DNA of 64,000 bases from Pseudomonas yamanorum (GCF_013386765.1 NZ_JACARE010000009.1:1-64000), one strand, 5' to 3'. Counted from the stretch's first letter, positions 8,072 through 17,525 are shown. Translations and numbers: made by a program. Notes: a model not told the origin generated them from the letters alone.

Positions 8072-9244
8072 ATGTACTTGAAATACCCACTCAGTTGGAC
8101 TGCCCTTGCCTTGGCAGTGGCCCTCACCGGCACTGCCGCCCAGGCTTCCATGCCGGCGAACCTGCCCGCCGATCAGAGCGTTGGCGCCATCGAGCAGGTG
8201 CACGCCTTCAACGATGCCATGCCCACCGGCGTGAGCGTCACCGAGACCGGACGCATCTTTGTCAACTTTCCTCGCTGGGGCGACGAGGTGCCGTTTACCG
8301 TCGCAGAACTGCGCGATGGCAACGTCGTACCCTACCCTGACCAGGCGATAAATCAGGCCAACCCCAAAGACCCGGCCAAGGGATTTATCAGCGTACAAAG
8401 CGTGGTGGCCGACGGGCGCGGGCACCTTTGGATACTGGACACCGCAGCGCCTGGCTTCTCGTCTCCACAGCCGGGGGGTGCCAAGCTCGTCGCGGTTGAT
8501 CTCGCCACCAACAAGGTGGTCAAGACCCTCGTGTTCCCGAAAAACGTCATGCTGCCCGGCACCTACGTCAACGACATGCGCTTTGATTTTCGCGTAGGTG
8601 ACCAAGGCGTGATCTATATCACCGACTCCTCCCTTACCGGCCCGGGCGCGATCATCGTCATGGACATCGCCAGTGGCACCGCCATACGCCGGCTCAGTGG
8701 TGCACCCTCGACCTCGGTCGACCCGAACTTCGTGCCCACGGTCGAAGGCCAGGTCCTGAAAGTGCGGGATGCCAAAGGCGGCACCCAACCGTTTGCCGTG
8801 GCTTCGGACGGCATCGCCCTGTCGGCAGATGGGCAGACCTTGTACTTCTGCCCGCTGTCGAGCCGGCATCTGTATTCCATCCCCACGGCACTGCTGCGAG
8901 ACGCGACAGTCAGCGAAGCGCGCCTCGAGATGGCGGTCAAAGACCTCGGGGAAAAAGGCGCCTCGGACGGGCTTGAAGCCGACGCCTCGGGGGCCGTCTA
9001 TGCCGGCGACTACGAAAACAACAGCGTGCGCAAACGGCTGGCGAACGGGCAATGGCAGACCATCGTCCATGATCCTCGTGTGCTCTGGCCCGACACACTG
9101 TCAATCGGTCCTGACGGTTACCTGTACTTCATCGCCAATCAGTTGCACCGCCAAGGCATCTTTCACGCAGGCAAAGACTTGCGCCAGAAACCCTACAGCC
9201 TGCTGCGAGTGAAGATCGATGCCGCACCGGCGCGCACCCACTAG
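8072..9244 (+). CDS. Exported major royal jelly protein/Yellow-family protein
   Basis: 390-residue secreted beta-propeller protein. A clear Sec signal peptide (residues 1-26, ending in TGTAAQAS) is followed by an MRJP/Yellow-type domain, with blades such as GVSVTETGRIFVNFPRWGD, DGRGHLWILDTAAPGF and DGIALSADGQTLYFCPL. Insect Yellow proteins bind biogenic amines or act in melanin formation; bacterial members are little studied and have been compared to lactonases. It probably works in the periplasm. A LysR gene follows 12 bases downstream, and an OpuAC-like protein after that, so the three may form one transcription unit. Confidence 0.85.
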   Translation: MYLKYPLSWTALALAVALTGTAAQASMPANLPADQSVGAIEQVHAFNDAMPTGVSVTETGRIFVNFPRWGDEVPFTVAELRDGNVVPYPDQAINQANPKDPAKGFISVQSVVADGRGHLWILDTAAPGFSSPQPGGAKLVAVDLATNKVVKTLVFPKNVMLPGTYVNDMRFDFRVGDQGVIYITDSSLTGPGAIIVMDIASGTAIRRLSGAPSTSVDPNFVPTVEGQVLKVRDAKGGTQPFAVASDGIALSADGQTLYFCPLSSRHLYSIPTALLRDATVSEARLEMAVKDLGEKGASDGLEADASGAVYAGDYENNSVRKRLANGQWQTIVHDPRVLWPDTLSIGPDGYLYFIANQLHRQGIFHAGKDLRQKPYSLLRVKIDAAPARTH

Positions 9245-9256
9245 CGGCGCACAAGC

Positions 9257-10138
9257 ATGAATATCGATGCGTTGAACCTTTTCATGCGATCAACGGAACT
9301 GGGCAATATCACCGCAGCCGGCAGGGAGCTGGGACTCGCGCCCTCGGTGGCCAGCCACAAACTGGCGAAGCTTGAAGAGTACCTGGGCATGCGCCTGCTG
9401 CATCGCACCACCCGCCAGGTCAGCCTGACCGAAGACGGCGCGCTGTTTCTGCCCCATGCAATCCGGGTGCTGGCAGCCGTGGACGAAGCCTATCTGGTCG
9501 CGGTGAAAGGCAAGGACGTGGCCAAGCGGGTGTTAAGAGTATCCGCCCCCGGGTCCTTCGCGCGGATGTGCCTGATGCCGGCCATTACCCGGTTCCTGCA
9601 CGCCAACCCGAAGCTGAAGATCGACCTGATACTGTCCGATCAAATGCAGGACCTGACCGAGATCGGGATTGATGTGGCAATCCGCATCGCCGCCTTGAAG
9701 GACTCATCCCTGGTGGCGCGCAAGCTCGGCTGCGACCGGCGCATCCTGTGTGCGGCACCCGCCTACCTCCAGGCGCATGGCGAACCGACTTCACCGGCGG
9801 AGCTGGTCAACCATTCCTGCATCCTGCTGGGCGACGAGGACCATTGGCGTTTCGTGGGCGCCCAGTCACACGAAGTCACGGCAATCAGTGGTTCGCTCAG
9901 AGTCAATTGCGGCGAAAGCGCGCGGCTTGCCGCCGAGGGTGGGCTCGGCATCGTCTCTGTTTCACAGTGGAACGTCAGGGCCTCACTGGAAAGCGGCGCG
10001 TTGGTGGAAATCATGCCGTGCTGTGTGCTGGAGCAAACCCGGGATATCTGGGCGATCTACCCCAGCGCGCGGTTGATCTCCTCCAAGGCTCGGGCGTTCG
10101 TCGAGTTCATGATCGCCGAGTTCCAGGGCGATTTTTAG
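9257..10138 (+). CDS. LysR-family transcriptional regulator
   Basis: 293 residues, starting 12 bases after the royal-jelly-protein homologue. The N-terminal helix-turn-helix covers NITAAGRELGLAPSVASHKL, followed by EEYLGMRLLHRTTRQVSLTEDG, the pattern of the CrgA/DmlR branch of LysR regulators. The effector-binding domain is complete. It may be co-transcribed with the upstream exported protein and the downstream ligand-binding protein. Ligand and targets are unknown. Confidence 0.88.
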   Translation: MNIDALNLFMRSTELGNITAAGRELGLAPSVASHKLAKLEEYLGMRLLHRTTRQVSLTEDGALFLPHAIRVLAAVDEAYLVAVKGKDVAKRVLRVSAPGSFARMCLMPAITRFLHANPKLKIDLILSDQMQDLTEIGIDVAIRIAALKDSSLVARKLGCDRRILCAAPAYLQAHGEPTSPAELVNHSCILLGDEDHWRFVGAQSHEVTAISGSLRVNCGESARLAAEGGLGIVSVSQWNVRASLESGALVEIMPCCVLEQTRDIWAIYPSARLISSKARAFVEFMIAEFQGDF

Positions 10139-10152
10139 CATAGGAAAAAATC

Positions 10153-11010
10153 ATGACGGTGACTCACCAAACTGCAGGCAAAACAAATCTCGCGAGCGGC
10201 CCACGCGTCGTTCGACTAGGGGTGACGGACCTGTCTTTCCATCGAGTTACCGCTGCGGTGGTAGCGCTGGTGTTGCAACGCATGGGCCTGACCGTTGAGC
10301 GCCACTATGCCCTGCACGAGGAAAACTTCGAGCAGTTGCGCAAAGGCTCGGTCGACATGCTGGTCTCCGCCTGGATTCCGTTCAGCCACGGGCTGTACAA
10401 GCAAGCGGTGGAGGCAGTGACGCCCACTCGCGAACTGGGCCTGCACTACCAGCCTTATGCCTTGTGGGGAGTGCCGGACTACGTCAGCAAACAGGACGTG
10501 GAATCCATCGAGGACCTGCTCAAGCCCGACGTCCGGGCCCGGATGAACCCGCTGATCCAGGGGATCGGCCCGGGTGCAGGCATTACTCGTTTCTCGCTGA
10601 AAATCATGGACGAATACGGGTTGAACAACGCCGGATATCAGTTCCGCACGGGCAGCCAGGACGATTGTATCAAGGCGTTCGAGGCGCTGTATCAGCAGCG
10701 GCGCTGGGGCATCGTGCCGCTGTGGCATCCTCAGTTCCTGCACCACCGTTATCGAATTCGCGACCTGAAAGACCCCAAGGGATTACTCGGCAGTGTCGAC
10801 AGAGCGGTGCTGCTGGCCCGCGAGGATCGCCTGGTGTTACTCACGGCTGCCGAAATCCAGGTGCTGGACAATATTCGCCTCTCCAACCTCATCGTTGCCG
10901 AACTTGATGATGCGCTCAACCGTGGAGGGCAAGCCGCGGATGACGCCGCGAGCGACTGGCTGGCAAGGCATCCCGACACCTTGCGCACCTGGCTCGCCCC
11001 ACTGGCCTGA
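10153..11010 (+). CDS. OpuAC/ProX-type substrate-binding protein without signal peptide
   Basis: 285 residues. The body matches glycine-betaine/choline-type ABC substrate-binding domains (OpuAC): VRLGVTDLSFHRVTAAVVAL at the start, the AWIPFSHGLY segment and a late LTAAEIQVLDNIRLSNL. No signal peptide or lipobox is seen and no permease or ATPase gene lies nearby, so it is an orphan ligand-binding domain that may act in the cytoplasm as a sensor or binding protein (inference). It starts 14 bases after a LysR gene on the same strand, which suggests joint expression. Confidence 0.75.
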   Translation: MTVTHQTAGKTNLASGPRVVRLGVTDLSFHRVTAAVVALVLQRMGLTVERHYALHEENFEQLRKGSVDMLVSAWIPFSHGLYKQAVEAVTPTRELGLHYQPYALWGVPDYVSKQDVESIEDLLKPDVRARMNPLIQGIGPGAGITRFSLKIMDEYGLNNAGYQFRTGSQDDCIKAFEALYQQRRWGIVPLWHPQFLHHRYRIRDLKDPKGLLGSVDRAVLLAREDRLVLLTAAEIQVLDNIRLSNLIVAELDDALNRGGQAADDAASDWLARHPDTLRTWLAPLA

Positions 11011-11131
11011 CTCGGCAACGAGGCCTTTTACGAATTCTGAATTCGCGGCGGGCTGGCTACAAGGGCCCGCTCACTGAGGCTAGTTTGGCGATGCAGATGT
11101 TCTGCAATCTCCCCAAACCGAGGATTCCAAC

Positions 11132-11443
11132 ATGCTCTACCTGGTTTTCAGCGGCACCATCAAAGAAGGCAAACAGGCCGAGTTCTATCGTGATGTGGCG
11201 GCCGTTTCACAGAAACTCACCCATCAGCACGACAAGGCCGTGGTCTATCAATGGCATAAGGATGAAGAGAACCCCAACCGGTTCTTTCTCAACGAACAGT
11301 GGGAAAGCGTCACCGACCTGCACGCGCATTTCGAAACGCTCTACAAAGCCTTCGGCCCGGCGAAACCCACCGAGCGCCTGCCGGCGAAAATCCTCGCGTA
11401 CCTCGATGAAGCACAGGTGAACTTCTACCAGGCCATTCAGTAA
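11132..11443 (+). CDS. Antibiotic-biosynthesis-monooxygenase-type (ABM) protein
   Basis: 103-residue single-domain protein of the dimeric alpha/beta-barrel (ferredoxin-like) superfamily. It starts MLYLVFSGTIKEGKQAEFY and has the W-x-S-x-x-D-L pattern (NEQWESVTDLHAHFETLYKA) typical of quinol monooxygenase/ABM domains. Such proteins oxidise quinols or aromatic compounds without cofactor, or act as heme or signal-binding proteins. The start is the ATG after the AACCGAGGATTCC leader, with an AGGA ribosome site. A strong hairpin follows the stop. No neighbour fixes its substrate. Confidence 0.8.
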   Translation: MLYLVFSGTIKEGKQAEFYRDVAAVSQKLTHQHDKAVVYQWHKDEENPNRFFLNEQWESVTDLHAHFETLYKAFGPAKPTERLPAKILAYLDEAQVNFYQAIQ

Positions 11444-11449
11444 ACCGCA

Positions 11450-11473
11450 CCCGGTCACCCCAGGGTGACCGGG
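11450..11473. terminator. Bidirectional hairpin between convergent genes
   Basis: CCCGGTCACC pairs perfectly with GGTGACCGGG across a 4-base loop. It lies between the ends of the ABM gene (plus) and the desaturase gene (minus), with no long T-run on either side. Confidence 0.55.
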
Positions 11474-11481
11474 ACGCTTGC

Positions 11482-12561
11482 TCAGCGCGCGGTCGTTTCC
11501 ACCGGGTTGAGTTCGCTCAGCCGTCCCTCCTGGCGCGCAAACCGGTTAGCCCGGGCAAACGTGCCGAAATCATTGAAGCGTACGCCCATCTCAGCCATCA
11601 CCTTGTGCGCCGTTTTCACCGTCATCTGGCGGATGTAGAACGGCTCCTTCACCACAAAATGATGAATCCCGTGGGTGCTGCCGAAGTTGAAGCAGAACGC
11701 CTGCAACGGCCACAGCCACCAAGGGTTGAGCACCTGGGTTTGCTGGATCACATTGCCCGGTTCGATGTCGCCGTAGTAGTGCATGTTGGAGCTGACAAAG
11801 TGCAGGCAGAAGGTGCGCAGCACGTTGGGGCCGATGATCACCACGGCGGCGATGTCGATGACGTGCATCACCGCCAGCGTGTTGGCCGACCAGTCGATCG
11901 GCGCGCCCAGCAGGCTGGCGATGCCATTGGCCGCATGGAAGCCGAGGAACACATACCACGCGCCCCAATGCAGCAACGCCAGCGGTGCGTAGACCAGCGT
12001 CGTACGCTTGAGAATGCCCAGCTTGTGCTTCCAGGACGGCGCCCGCAGCACCCGGATCAACGCCGACATGATGTTGTCGCCGACCATCAGCAACCGCGCG
12101 ATTCCCCACGGCTCACCGTTGGTGATTGCCCGCTCCTCGATGTCGGTTTCGCTGCCGGACACCTTGTGGTGATTGAGGTGCAGATGGCGCCGCACCCAGG
12201 GGTTGATGGTGCTCGGCCGCGCCAGCCACACCAGGCCCATCATCAGGTTGTGGGGCAGGCGCTGCTTGCGAAAGTACATGCTGTGGATCAGGTCGTGTTC
12301 CAGCTCGTGGGTCAGTGACGCGAGGAACGCGTTGAGCAACAGGCACACCCACCACGCCATATGCCCGGTGATATACAGCGCCGCCGAACCCAGCATGCCC
12401 ACCAGGGCAAAGGCCAGGATACCCGCGCCAAGCGCGTCCTGGTGCAGCAGCCAGGGGTGGCGCTCACGCAATAACAGACCCTCAGCCAGCACCACTTCAC
12501 GAATGTGCGCTGAACGCTGTTGCGCGTTCATCTGCCGGGGACTTGCAGAAGTACCGTCCAT
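11482..12561 (-). CDS. Membrane fatty acid desaturase
   Basis: 359 residues from the ATG at 12561, which follows a GAGGATGGAAG ribosome site; the frame is open 32 codons further up, but that part lacks family-like sequence. It is a di-iron membrane desaturase with His boxes HELEHDLIH, HLHLNHH and HGIHH and hydrophobic pairs between them. It probably inserts a double bond in membrane acyl chains or a related lipid. The divergent AraC-type regulator starts about 100 bases away and is the likely controller. It is distinct from desA at 22207. Confidence 0.87.
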   Translation of the reverse strand: MDGTSASPRQMNAQQRSAHIREVVLAEGLLLRERHPWLLHQDALGAGILAFALVGMLGSAALYITGHMAWWVCLLLNAFLASLTHELEHDLIHSMYFRKQRLPHNLMMGLVWLARPSTINPWVRRHLHLNHHKVSGSETDIEERAITNGEPWGIARLLMVGDNIMSALIRVLRAPSWKHKLGILKRTTLVYAPLALLHWGAWYVFLGFHAANGIASLLGAPIDWSANTLAVMHVIDIAAVVIIGPNVLRTFCLHFVSSNMHYYGDIEPGNVIQQTQVLNPWWLWPLQAFCFNFGSTHGIHHFVVKEPFYIRQMTVKTAHKVMAEMGVRFNDFGTFARANRFARQEGRLSELNPVETTAR

Positions 12562-12662
12562 GCTTCCATCCTCTGTCTTATTGATGCGTACATCCTGCCC
12601 TATGCGATCTGGCGGGACGCTAGCCCCACACGCCAACCTGTTGACCGCAAGCGCCAATCAAA

Positions 12663-13667
12663 ATGACTGAACCGACCTCCCTCGCCAGCTGGACCCGCGC
12701 CCTGCGCAAGCAGCTGGACGCCCTGGACCTCGACAGCGCCGCACTGTGCGCCAAGGCCGGGCTCGACCCGCAGTTGATGGACGATCCCAACGCGCGCTAT
12801 CCGCTATCGGCCACCACGCGCCTGTGGGAACTGGCGGTGCAGGCCAGCGGCGACCCGGCGATTGGCTTGCGGGTGTCGCGGTTTGTCAGTCCCACCACCT
12901 TTCATGCCCTGGGTTATGCGCTGGTGGCCAGCGGCAGCCTGCGGGAAGTGTTCGAGCGGATCGTGCGCTATCACCAGGTGGTCAGCGATGCCTTGAGCCT
13001 GGAGCTTAGCCGCGAGGGCGAACGTTACCGCTTTCGCCTGCAACAGCCCGCCGGCACGCCCGCGCCAGCGTTTGAGGCAATTGATGCATTCGCGGCGATC
13101 TACGTGCGCACCTGTCGCAATCGGCTGGGCCGTGAATACGCGCCGCTGGCGGTGTACCTGCGGCGGCCCGAGCCGGCCGACCCCAAGCCGTGGCACACGG
13201 TGTTTCGCGCGCCGGTGTTTTTTGCCGCCGAAGAAGACCGCCTGGAGTTCGCCGCCCGGGACTTCGACAGCCACCTGGACGATGCCAACCCGGAGTTGGC
13301 CGAACACAATGAAACCGTGCTCAAACGCACGCTGGCGCAACTGCGGCCGCTGACCTGGGAGCGCAAGGTGCGTTCGGCCATTGAAGCGCAACTGCCCGAC
13401 GGTGAGCCGAGCGCCGAGCGGATTGCCCAGGCGTTGCATTTGAGTTTGCGCAGCTTGCAGCGGCACCTGGCAGACGAAGGCTGCCGGTTTGATGCGCTGC
13501 TGAATGAGTGCCGGGAGAACCTCGCGCTCCTGCATCTGCGGGATCCCGAGTGTTCGTTGGCGGAGATCAGTCATTTGCTGGGGTTTGCCGATACCAGCAG
13601 TTTTAACCGGGCGTTCAAGCGCTGGACAGGGATGACGCCGGGGCAGTTTCGCGATGGTTTAAGGTAG
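12663..13667 (+). CDS. AraC-family regulator with arabinose-binding-like N-domain
   Basis: 334 residues. The N-terminal two thirds match the AraC ligand-binding domain found in OruR/ArgR-like regulators (early TTRLWELAVQASGDPAIGLR and FHALGYALVASGSLREVFER). The C-terminal 100 residues are the double helix-turn-helix, with AERIAQALHLSLRSLQRHL and the closing FADTSSFNRAFKRWTGMTPG. It is divergent from the desaturase gene, an arrangement that points to control of lipid desaturation. The inducer is unknown. Confidence 0.9.
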   Translation: MTEPTSLASWTRALRKQLDALDLDSAALCAKAGLDPQLMDDPNARYPLSATTRLWELAVQASGDPAIGLRVSRFVSPTTFHALGYALVASGSLREVFERIVRYHQVVSDALSLELSREGERYRFRLQQPAGTPAPAFEAIDAFAAIYVRTCRNRLGREYAPLAVYLRRPEPADPKPWHTVFRAPVFFAAEEDRLEFAARDFDSHLDDANPELAEHNETVLKRTLAQLRPLTWERKVRSAIEAQLPDGEPSAERIAQALHLSLRSLQRHLADEGCRFDALLNECRENLALLHLRDPECSLAEISHLLGFADTSSFNRAFKRWTGMTPGQFRDGLR

Positions 13668-13695
13668 TTGGAGATGCGGTGGCTGTTAGGGCCTC

Positions 13696-13779
13696 ATCGC
13701 GGGCAAGCCCGGCTCCCACAGTTGACCGAGTTGGCTTGGGCAACAGTGTTCAAATGTGGGAGCCGGGCTTGCCCGCGAT
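13696..13779. repeat. REP-type inverted pair
   Basis: A 25-base unit (core GGGAGCCGGGCTTGCCCGCG) occurs in both orientations with a 34-base spacer. It is one of the dispersed intergenic palindromes seen at six places in this window, here after the AraC gene. Confidence 0.85.
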
Positions 13780-13814
13780 AGCGATGGTTCAGCCACCACA
13801 AATACCAGAGGCAG

Positions 13815-14180
13815 TCAGCGCCCCCGATCCCGCCGCAACACCTTCTTCACCCGCGCCACCAGCGCCCGGGCTTCAAACGGCTTGAGCAAATAATCATCCT
13901 CATGCAATTCCAGCCCGCGCAGCCGATCCTCAATCCCGTCGGGCGTGGTCAGGAACAGCATCGGCGTCTCGCCTTTCAGCCGAATCGCCTGTTGCAGCTT
14001 CCAGGCATTCAACCCCGGCAACATCACATCCAGGATCACCAGGTCGTACTCGGTGCTTTCCACAAAGCGCAGGGCTGCCATGCCATTGGCCGCCACCTCC
14101 ACCGTGTAGCTGGCCTCCTCAAGACTGCGGCCCATCGCCTCGGCCGCCTCTGACTCGTGTTCCACTAGCAGGACGCGCAT
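13815..14180 (-). CDS. Receiver-only response regulator
   Basis: 121 residues, a CheY-like receiver domain and nothing else. The phospho-acceptor Asp is in DLVILDVMLPG, the conserved Thr in LFLTTPDG and the Lys in YLLKPFEARAL. The usual acidic pair after the first strand reads LLVEHE, so one of the acidic residues is replaced by His, which could weaken magnesium binding. The frame is open far upstream, but the ATG at 14180 starts the domain (MRVLLVEHES). There is no DNA-binding domain, so it is not a truncated OmpR unless the rest was lost. It lies next to a Crp-like gene with a 38-base gap on the same strand. Confidence 0.8.
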   Translation of the reverse strand: MRVLLVEHESEAAEAMGRSLEEASYTVEVAANGMAALRFVESTEYDLVILDVMLPGLNAWKLQQAIRLKGETPMLFLTTPDGIEDRLRGLELHEDDYLLKPFEARALVARVKKVLRRDRGR

Positions 14181-14218
14181 AACACACCTCGAATAATCGT
14201 GAGCGCAGGCTACCACCC

Positions 14219-14905
14219 TCAGGCGTGTGCCGCCTCGCGCAAACGCTGCGGGTCGAGGATTTCGATCTCGCCATAGCCCAGGCGCACGATGCCCTGGCCT
14301 TGCAGCTCCTTGAGCAAGGCGTTGGTGGTCTGGCGTGAAAGGCTCAGCATCGCGGCCAGGTCTTCCTGGGGCAGTTGCAGCACCTGCCGGGCCTGGTCGA
14401 TGTCGCCGTAGCCTTCGGCGATCATCAGCAAGCGGTGGGCCACCCGCACCGACGCCGGCATCAGGCTCAGTTGCTCGATGTTGATAAAGGTCAGGCGCAG
14501 TTTCTGGCTCATCAACAGGGCCATGTCGCGCCAATAACGCGGTGCCTCTTCAAGTATTTGCAGCAACGCCGGCTGCGGCACTTGCAACAGCGTGCAAGGC
14601 CCGACGGCGCAGGCGTCGTGGGTGCGTGGCAACCCGTCGAACAGGGAGATCTCGCCGAACCAGTACGGTAACTCTGCCAGGCTCAACACCGCTTCCTTGC
14701 CCTGCTCGTTCACCGCGCTGATGCGCAGGGAGCCTTCCAGCACCGCGTACAACCCGCACGGCGGGTCGCCGCGCTTGAACAGGTACTGCCCCGCCGTCAG
14801 CTGCCGCAGCCGGGCGCTGGCCAGCAGGCTATTCTGTAAATCAGCAGGCAGATGGCTGTACCAGTGACCGGTGGCCAGCCGTGGGTGCCATTTCTCTGCA
14901 TCCAT
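14219..14905 (-). CDS. Crp/Fnr-family transcriptional regulator
   Basis: 228 residues. The N-terminal cyclic-nucleotide-binding beta-barrel (about 20-140) contains QYLFKRGDPPCGLYAVLEGS and WFGEISLFDGLPRTHDA. The C-terminal winged helix (about 150-220) has LAAMLSLSRQTTNALLKELQ. There are no N-terminal cysteines, so it is not an Fnr-type oxygen sensor. The receiver-only gene lies just downstream and the Mpo1-like gene diverges. The effector may be a cyclic nucleotide or another small molecule. Confidence 0.88.
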   Translation of the reverse strand: MDAEKWHPRLATGHWYSHLPADLQNSLLASARLRQLTAGQYLFKRGDPPCGLYAVLEGSLRISAVNEQGKEAVLSLAELPYWFGEISLFDGLPRTHDACAVGPCTLLQVPQPALLQILEEAPRYWRDMALLMSQKLRLTFINIEQLSLMPASVRVAHRLLMIAEGYGDIDQARQVLQLPQEDLAAMLSLSRQTTNALLKELQGQGIVRLGYGEIEILDPQRLREAAHA

Positions 14906-14988
14906 GAGAACTCCGAAGATTGTCGGCCAGTTGACAGTGTGTCGAAGGCCTACAGGGCATGATCAAACATCCTACAGGAGGAATAACA

Positions 14989-15513
14989 ATGAAAAGCCTC
15001 GTCGACCATCTCAGTCAATACGCCGCCTACCACCGCGACCCGCGCAATATCGCCAGCCACTTTATCGGCATCCCGCTGATTGTGGTGGCCGTGGCCGTGC
15101 TGCTGTCACGCCCCGAATGGACAGTGGCCGGGCTTTGGCTGTCGCCAGCCGTGGTGGTGGGGCTGCTCTCGGCGTGGTTCTACCTGCGCCTGGAACTGGC
15201 CCTCGGTGTGCTGATGACGGTGCTGATGGGCCTGTCGGTGTGGGCCGGGCATGTGCTGGCGGCGCAAAGCACGCTGGTGTGGCTGAGCAGCGGCATCGGC
15301 ATGTTCGTGGTGGGCTGGGTGATCCAGTTTGTGGGGCATTACTACGAGGGCAAAAAACCGGCGTTTGTCGATGACGTGTCCGGGTTGATCGTGGGGCCGT
15401 TGTTTGTGGTGGCGGAGTTGGCGTTTCTGGTGGGGCTGCGGCATGACCTCAAGCAGCAGATTGAAGAGCGCTCGGGGCCGGTGGCCGTGCGGCACAAGAA
15501 CGCCACGGCCTGA
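14989..15513 (+). CDS. Mpo1-like membrane protein (DUF962)
   Basis: 174 residues from the ATG at 14989, which follows a strong AGGAGG site. It has four or five hydrophobic helices and the DUF962 signatures YAAYHRDPRNIASHFIGIP near the N-terminus and IQFVGHYYEGKKPAF later, whose His residues match those of yeast Mpo1, an iron-dependent dioxygenase of 2-hydroxy fatty acids. A role in lipid alpha-oxidation is likely by family. It is divergent from the Crp-like gene, about 80 bases apart, so it could be a target of that regulator. Confidence 0.85.
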   Translation: MKSLVDHLSQYAAYHRDPRNIASHFIGIPLIVVAVAVLLSRPEWTVAGLWLSPAVVVGLLSAWFYLRLELALGVLMTVLMGLSVWAGHVLAAQSTLVWLSSGIGMFVVGWVIQFVGHYYEGKKPAFVDDVSGLIVGPLFVVAELAFLVGLRHDLKQQIEERSGPVAVRHKNATA

Positions 15514-15548
15514 CAAGCAACACAAACTAAATGTGGGAACCGGTTTTC

Positions 15549-15635
15549 TGTAGGAGCTGGCTTGCCTGCGATGCTGGCACCTCGGTGTCTCAGGCATACC
15601 GAGGTGACGCTATCGCAGGCAAGCCAGCTCCTACA
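15549..15635. repeat. REP-type inverted pair
   Basis: The unit GTAGGAGCTGGCTTGCCTGC is present in both orientations with an inner ACCTCGGTG/ACCGAGGTG pairing, giving one long hairpin between the Mpo1-like gene and cysA. Confidence 0.88.
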
Positions 15636-15668
15636 TAAGCCTGCTCCCATATGGGTTTTGCGGCGCTT

Positions 15669-16649
15669 TTAGGCTTTTTGCCAGACCTTGGGCTTGAAGA
15701 ACAACGTCTCGCCCCGCGCCAAACCGGTCAGGCTGTCGTGATCCTTCACCACTTCAGCCTCGATCAGCTCGCTCTGGCCCTCGACCTTCAGGGTCACCCG
15801 GGTGGTCGCGCCCAGTGGGCGAATATCACGCACTTCAGCGGCGTGGTGGTCTTCCAGCTCATGGCGCGACAGCGACACTTCATGAGGACGGAACAGCACG
15901 TGCTTGTCCTCGCCCAAATGCAGGCGGTTGGAATCACCGAGGAAGTGATAAACGAAATCGCTGGCCGGGTTTTCGTAGACTTCGCCCGGTGAGCCGATCT
16001 GCTCGATCACGCCCTTGTTCATCACCACGATGCGGTCCGCCACTTCCATGGCTTCTTCCTGGTCGTGGGTCACGAACACCGAGGTCAGGTTGATGTCTTC
16101 GTGCAGGCGCGCCAGCCAGCGGCGCAGTTCTTTACGGACCTTGGCATCCAGGGCACCGAACGGTTCATCCAGCAGCAGCACCTTAGGTTCCACCGCCAGG
16201 GCACGGGCCAGGGCGATACGCTGGCGCTGGCCACCGGAGAGTTGTTCCGGGTAGCGATCCGACAACCAATCGAGCTGCACCATGTTCAACAACTCATGGA
16301 CTTTGACCGCGATCTGGCTTTCGGTCGGGCGCTGGTTTTTCGGTTTCATGCGCAGGCCGAACGCGACGTTGTCGAACACGGTCATGTGGCGGAACAGCGC
16401 GTAGTGCTGGAACACAAAGCCGACGTTGCGATCGCGCACATCGTGGCCGGAGACGTCTTCACCATGGAACACGATGCTGCCGTCATCCGGGGTTTCCAGG
16501 CCTGCGATGATGCGCAGCAAGGTGGTCTTGCCGCAGCCGGACGGGCCCAGCAACGCCACCAGCTCGCCACTCTGGATGTCCAGATTGATGCTGTTCAGGG
16601 CCTTGAAGGCGTTGAAGTTCTTGCTGACATTACGGACTTCGATCGACAT
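15669..16649 (-). CDS. cysA: Sulfate/thiosulfate ABC transporter ATP-binding protein CysA
   Basis: 326 residues. The ABC ATPase domain comes first, with Walker [10 protein letters not shown] (near residue 35), Q-loop region [20 protein letters not shown], signature [15 protein letters not shown] and Walker [13 protein letters not shown], then a switch His in [17 protein letters not shown]-terminal TOBE-like domain begins near residue 240. It powers import of sulfate and thiosulfate through CysT/CysW. It is the last gene of the sbp/cysT/cysW/cysA set, with 3 bases between cysW and cysA. The PAO1 order is the same. Confidence 0.96.
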   Translation of the reverse strand: MSIEVRNVSKNFNAFKALNSINLDIQSGELVALLGPSGCGKTTLLRIIAGLETPDDGSIVFHGEDVSGHDVRDRNVGFVFQHYALFRHMTVFDNVAFGLRMKPKNQRPTESQIAVKVHELLNMVQLDWLSDRYPEQLSGGQRQRIALARALAVEPKVLLLDEPFGALDAKVRKELRRWLARLHEDINLTSVFVTHDQEEAMEVADRIVVMNKGVIEQIGSPGEVYENPASDFVYHFLGDSNRLHLGEDKHVLFRPHEVSLSRHELEDHHAAEVRDIRPLGATTRVTLKVEGQSELIEAEVVKDHDSLTGLARGETLFFKPKVWQKA

Positions 16650-16652
16650 GAC

Positions 16653-17525
16653 TTATTCCTCACCAGCGCTTTTGCGCAGGCGGTTGATACGGTTCTCGCT
16701 CCACTGCTTGAGCAGCAGGATGAAGAGCGCCAGGATCAGCAACAGGCTCGCGACGGCGAACGCGGCGACGTGGTTGTATTCGTTGTAGAGGATCTCGACG
16801 TGCAGCGGCAAGGTGTTGGTCACGCCGCGAATATGGCCGGACACCACCGACACCGCACCAAACTCACCCATCGCCCGCGCCGTACACAACACCACGCCGT
16901 AGATCAGGCCCCACTTGATGTTCGGCACGGTGACATGCCAGAACATCTGCCAGCCGTTGGCACCCAGCAGGCGCGCGGCCTCTTCTTCCTGGGTGCCTTG
17001 TTCCTGCATCAACGGGATCAGTTCACGGGCCACGAACGGCACGGTGACGAAGATCGTCGCCAGCACGATGCCCGGCAAGGCGAACACGATCTGGATGTCA
17101 TGGTCCTGCAGCCAGGGGCCAAAGAAGCCCTGGGCGCCGAACATCAACACGTAGACCAGGCCGGCGATCACTGGCGATACCGAGAACGGCAGGTCGATCA
17201 GCGTCACCAGGATACTTTTGCCACGGAACGAGTACTTGCTCACGCACCACGCGGCGCTGACCCCGAACACCAGGTTGAGCGGCACCGAGATCACCACGGC
17301 GATCACCGTGAGTTTCAGCGCCGACAACGCGTCCGGTTCAAGGATCGCGGTGAAGAACGCCCCCAGGCCATTCTTCAGGCCCTGGGACACCACGATAAAC
17401 AGCGGCAGCAACAGGAACAGCGCGAACACCAGCCAGCCAAGGCTGATCAGGATGCGTCGGGACACCGCACTGCCACGGCGGGCAGCGTTGGCCGAGGACG
17501 CGGCGGAAATAGACGATTGGGACAT
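16653..17525 (-). CDS. cysW: Sulfate ABC transporter permease CysW
   Basis: 290-residue inner-membrane permease with six hydrophobic helices and the ABC permease EAA loop ([20 protein letters not shown]). The family stretch [15 protein letters not shown] is present. With CysT it forms the channel for sulfate/thiosulfate. It starts 13 bases after the cysT stop and ends 3 bases before cysA, so one operon is certain. Confidence 0.95.
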   Translation of the reverse strand: MSQSSISAASSANAARRGSAVSRRILISLGWLVFALFLLLPLFIVVSQGLKNGLGAFFTAILEPDALSALKLTVIAVVISVPLNLVFGVSAAWCVSKYSFRGKSILVTLIDLPFSVSPVIAGLVYVLMFGAQGFFGPWLQDHDIQIVFALPGIVLATIFVTVPFVARELIPLMQEQGTQEEEAARLLGANGWQMFWHVTVPNIKWGLIYGVVLCTARAMGEFGAVSVVSGHIRGVTNTLPLHVEILYNEYNHVAAFAVASLLLILALFILLLKQWSENRINRLRKSAGEE

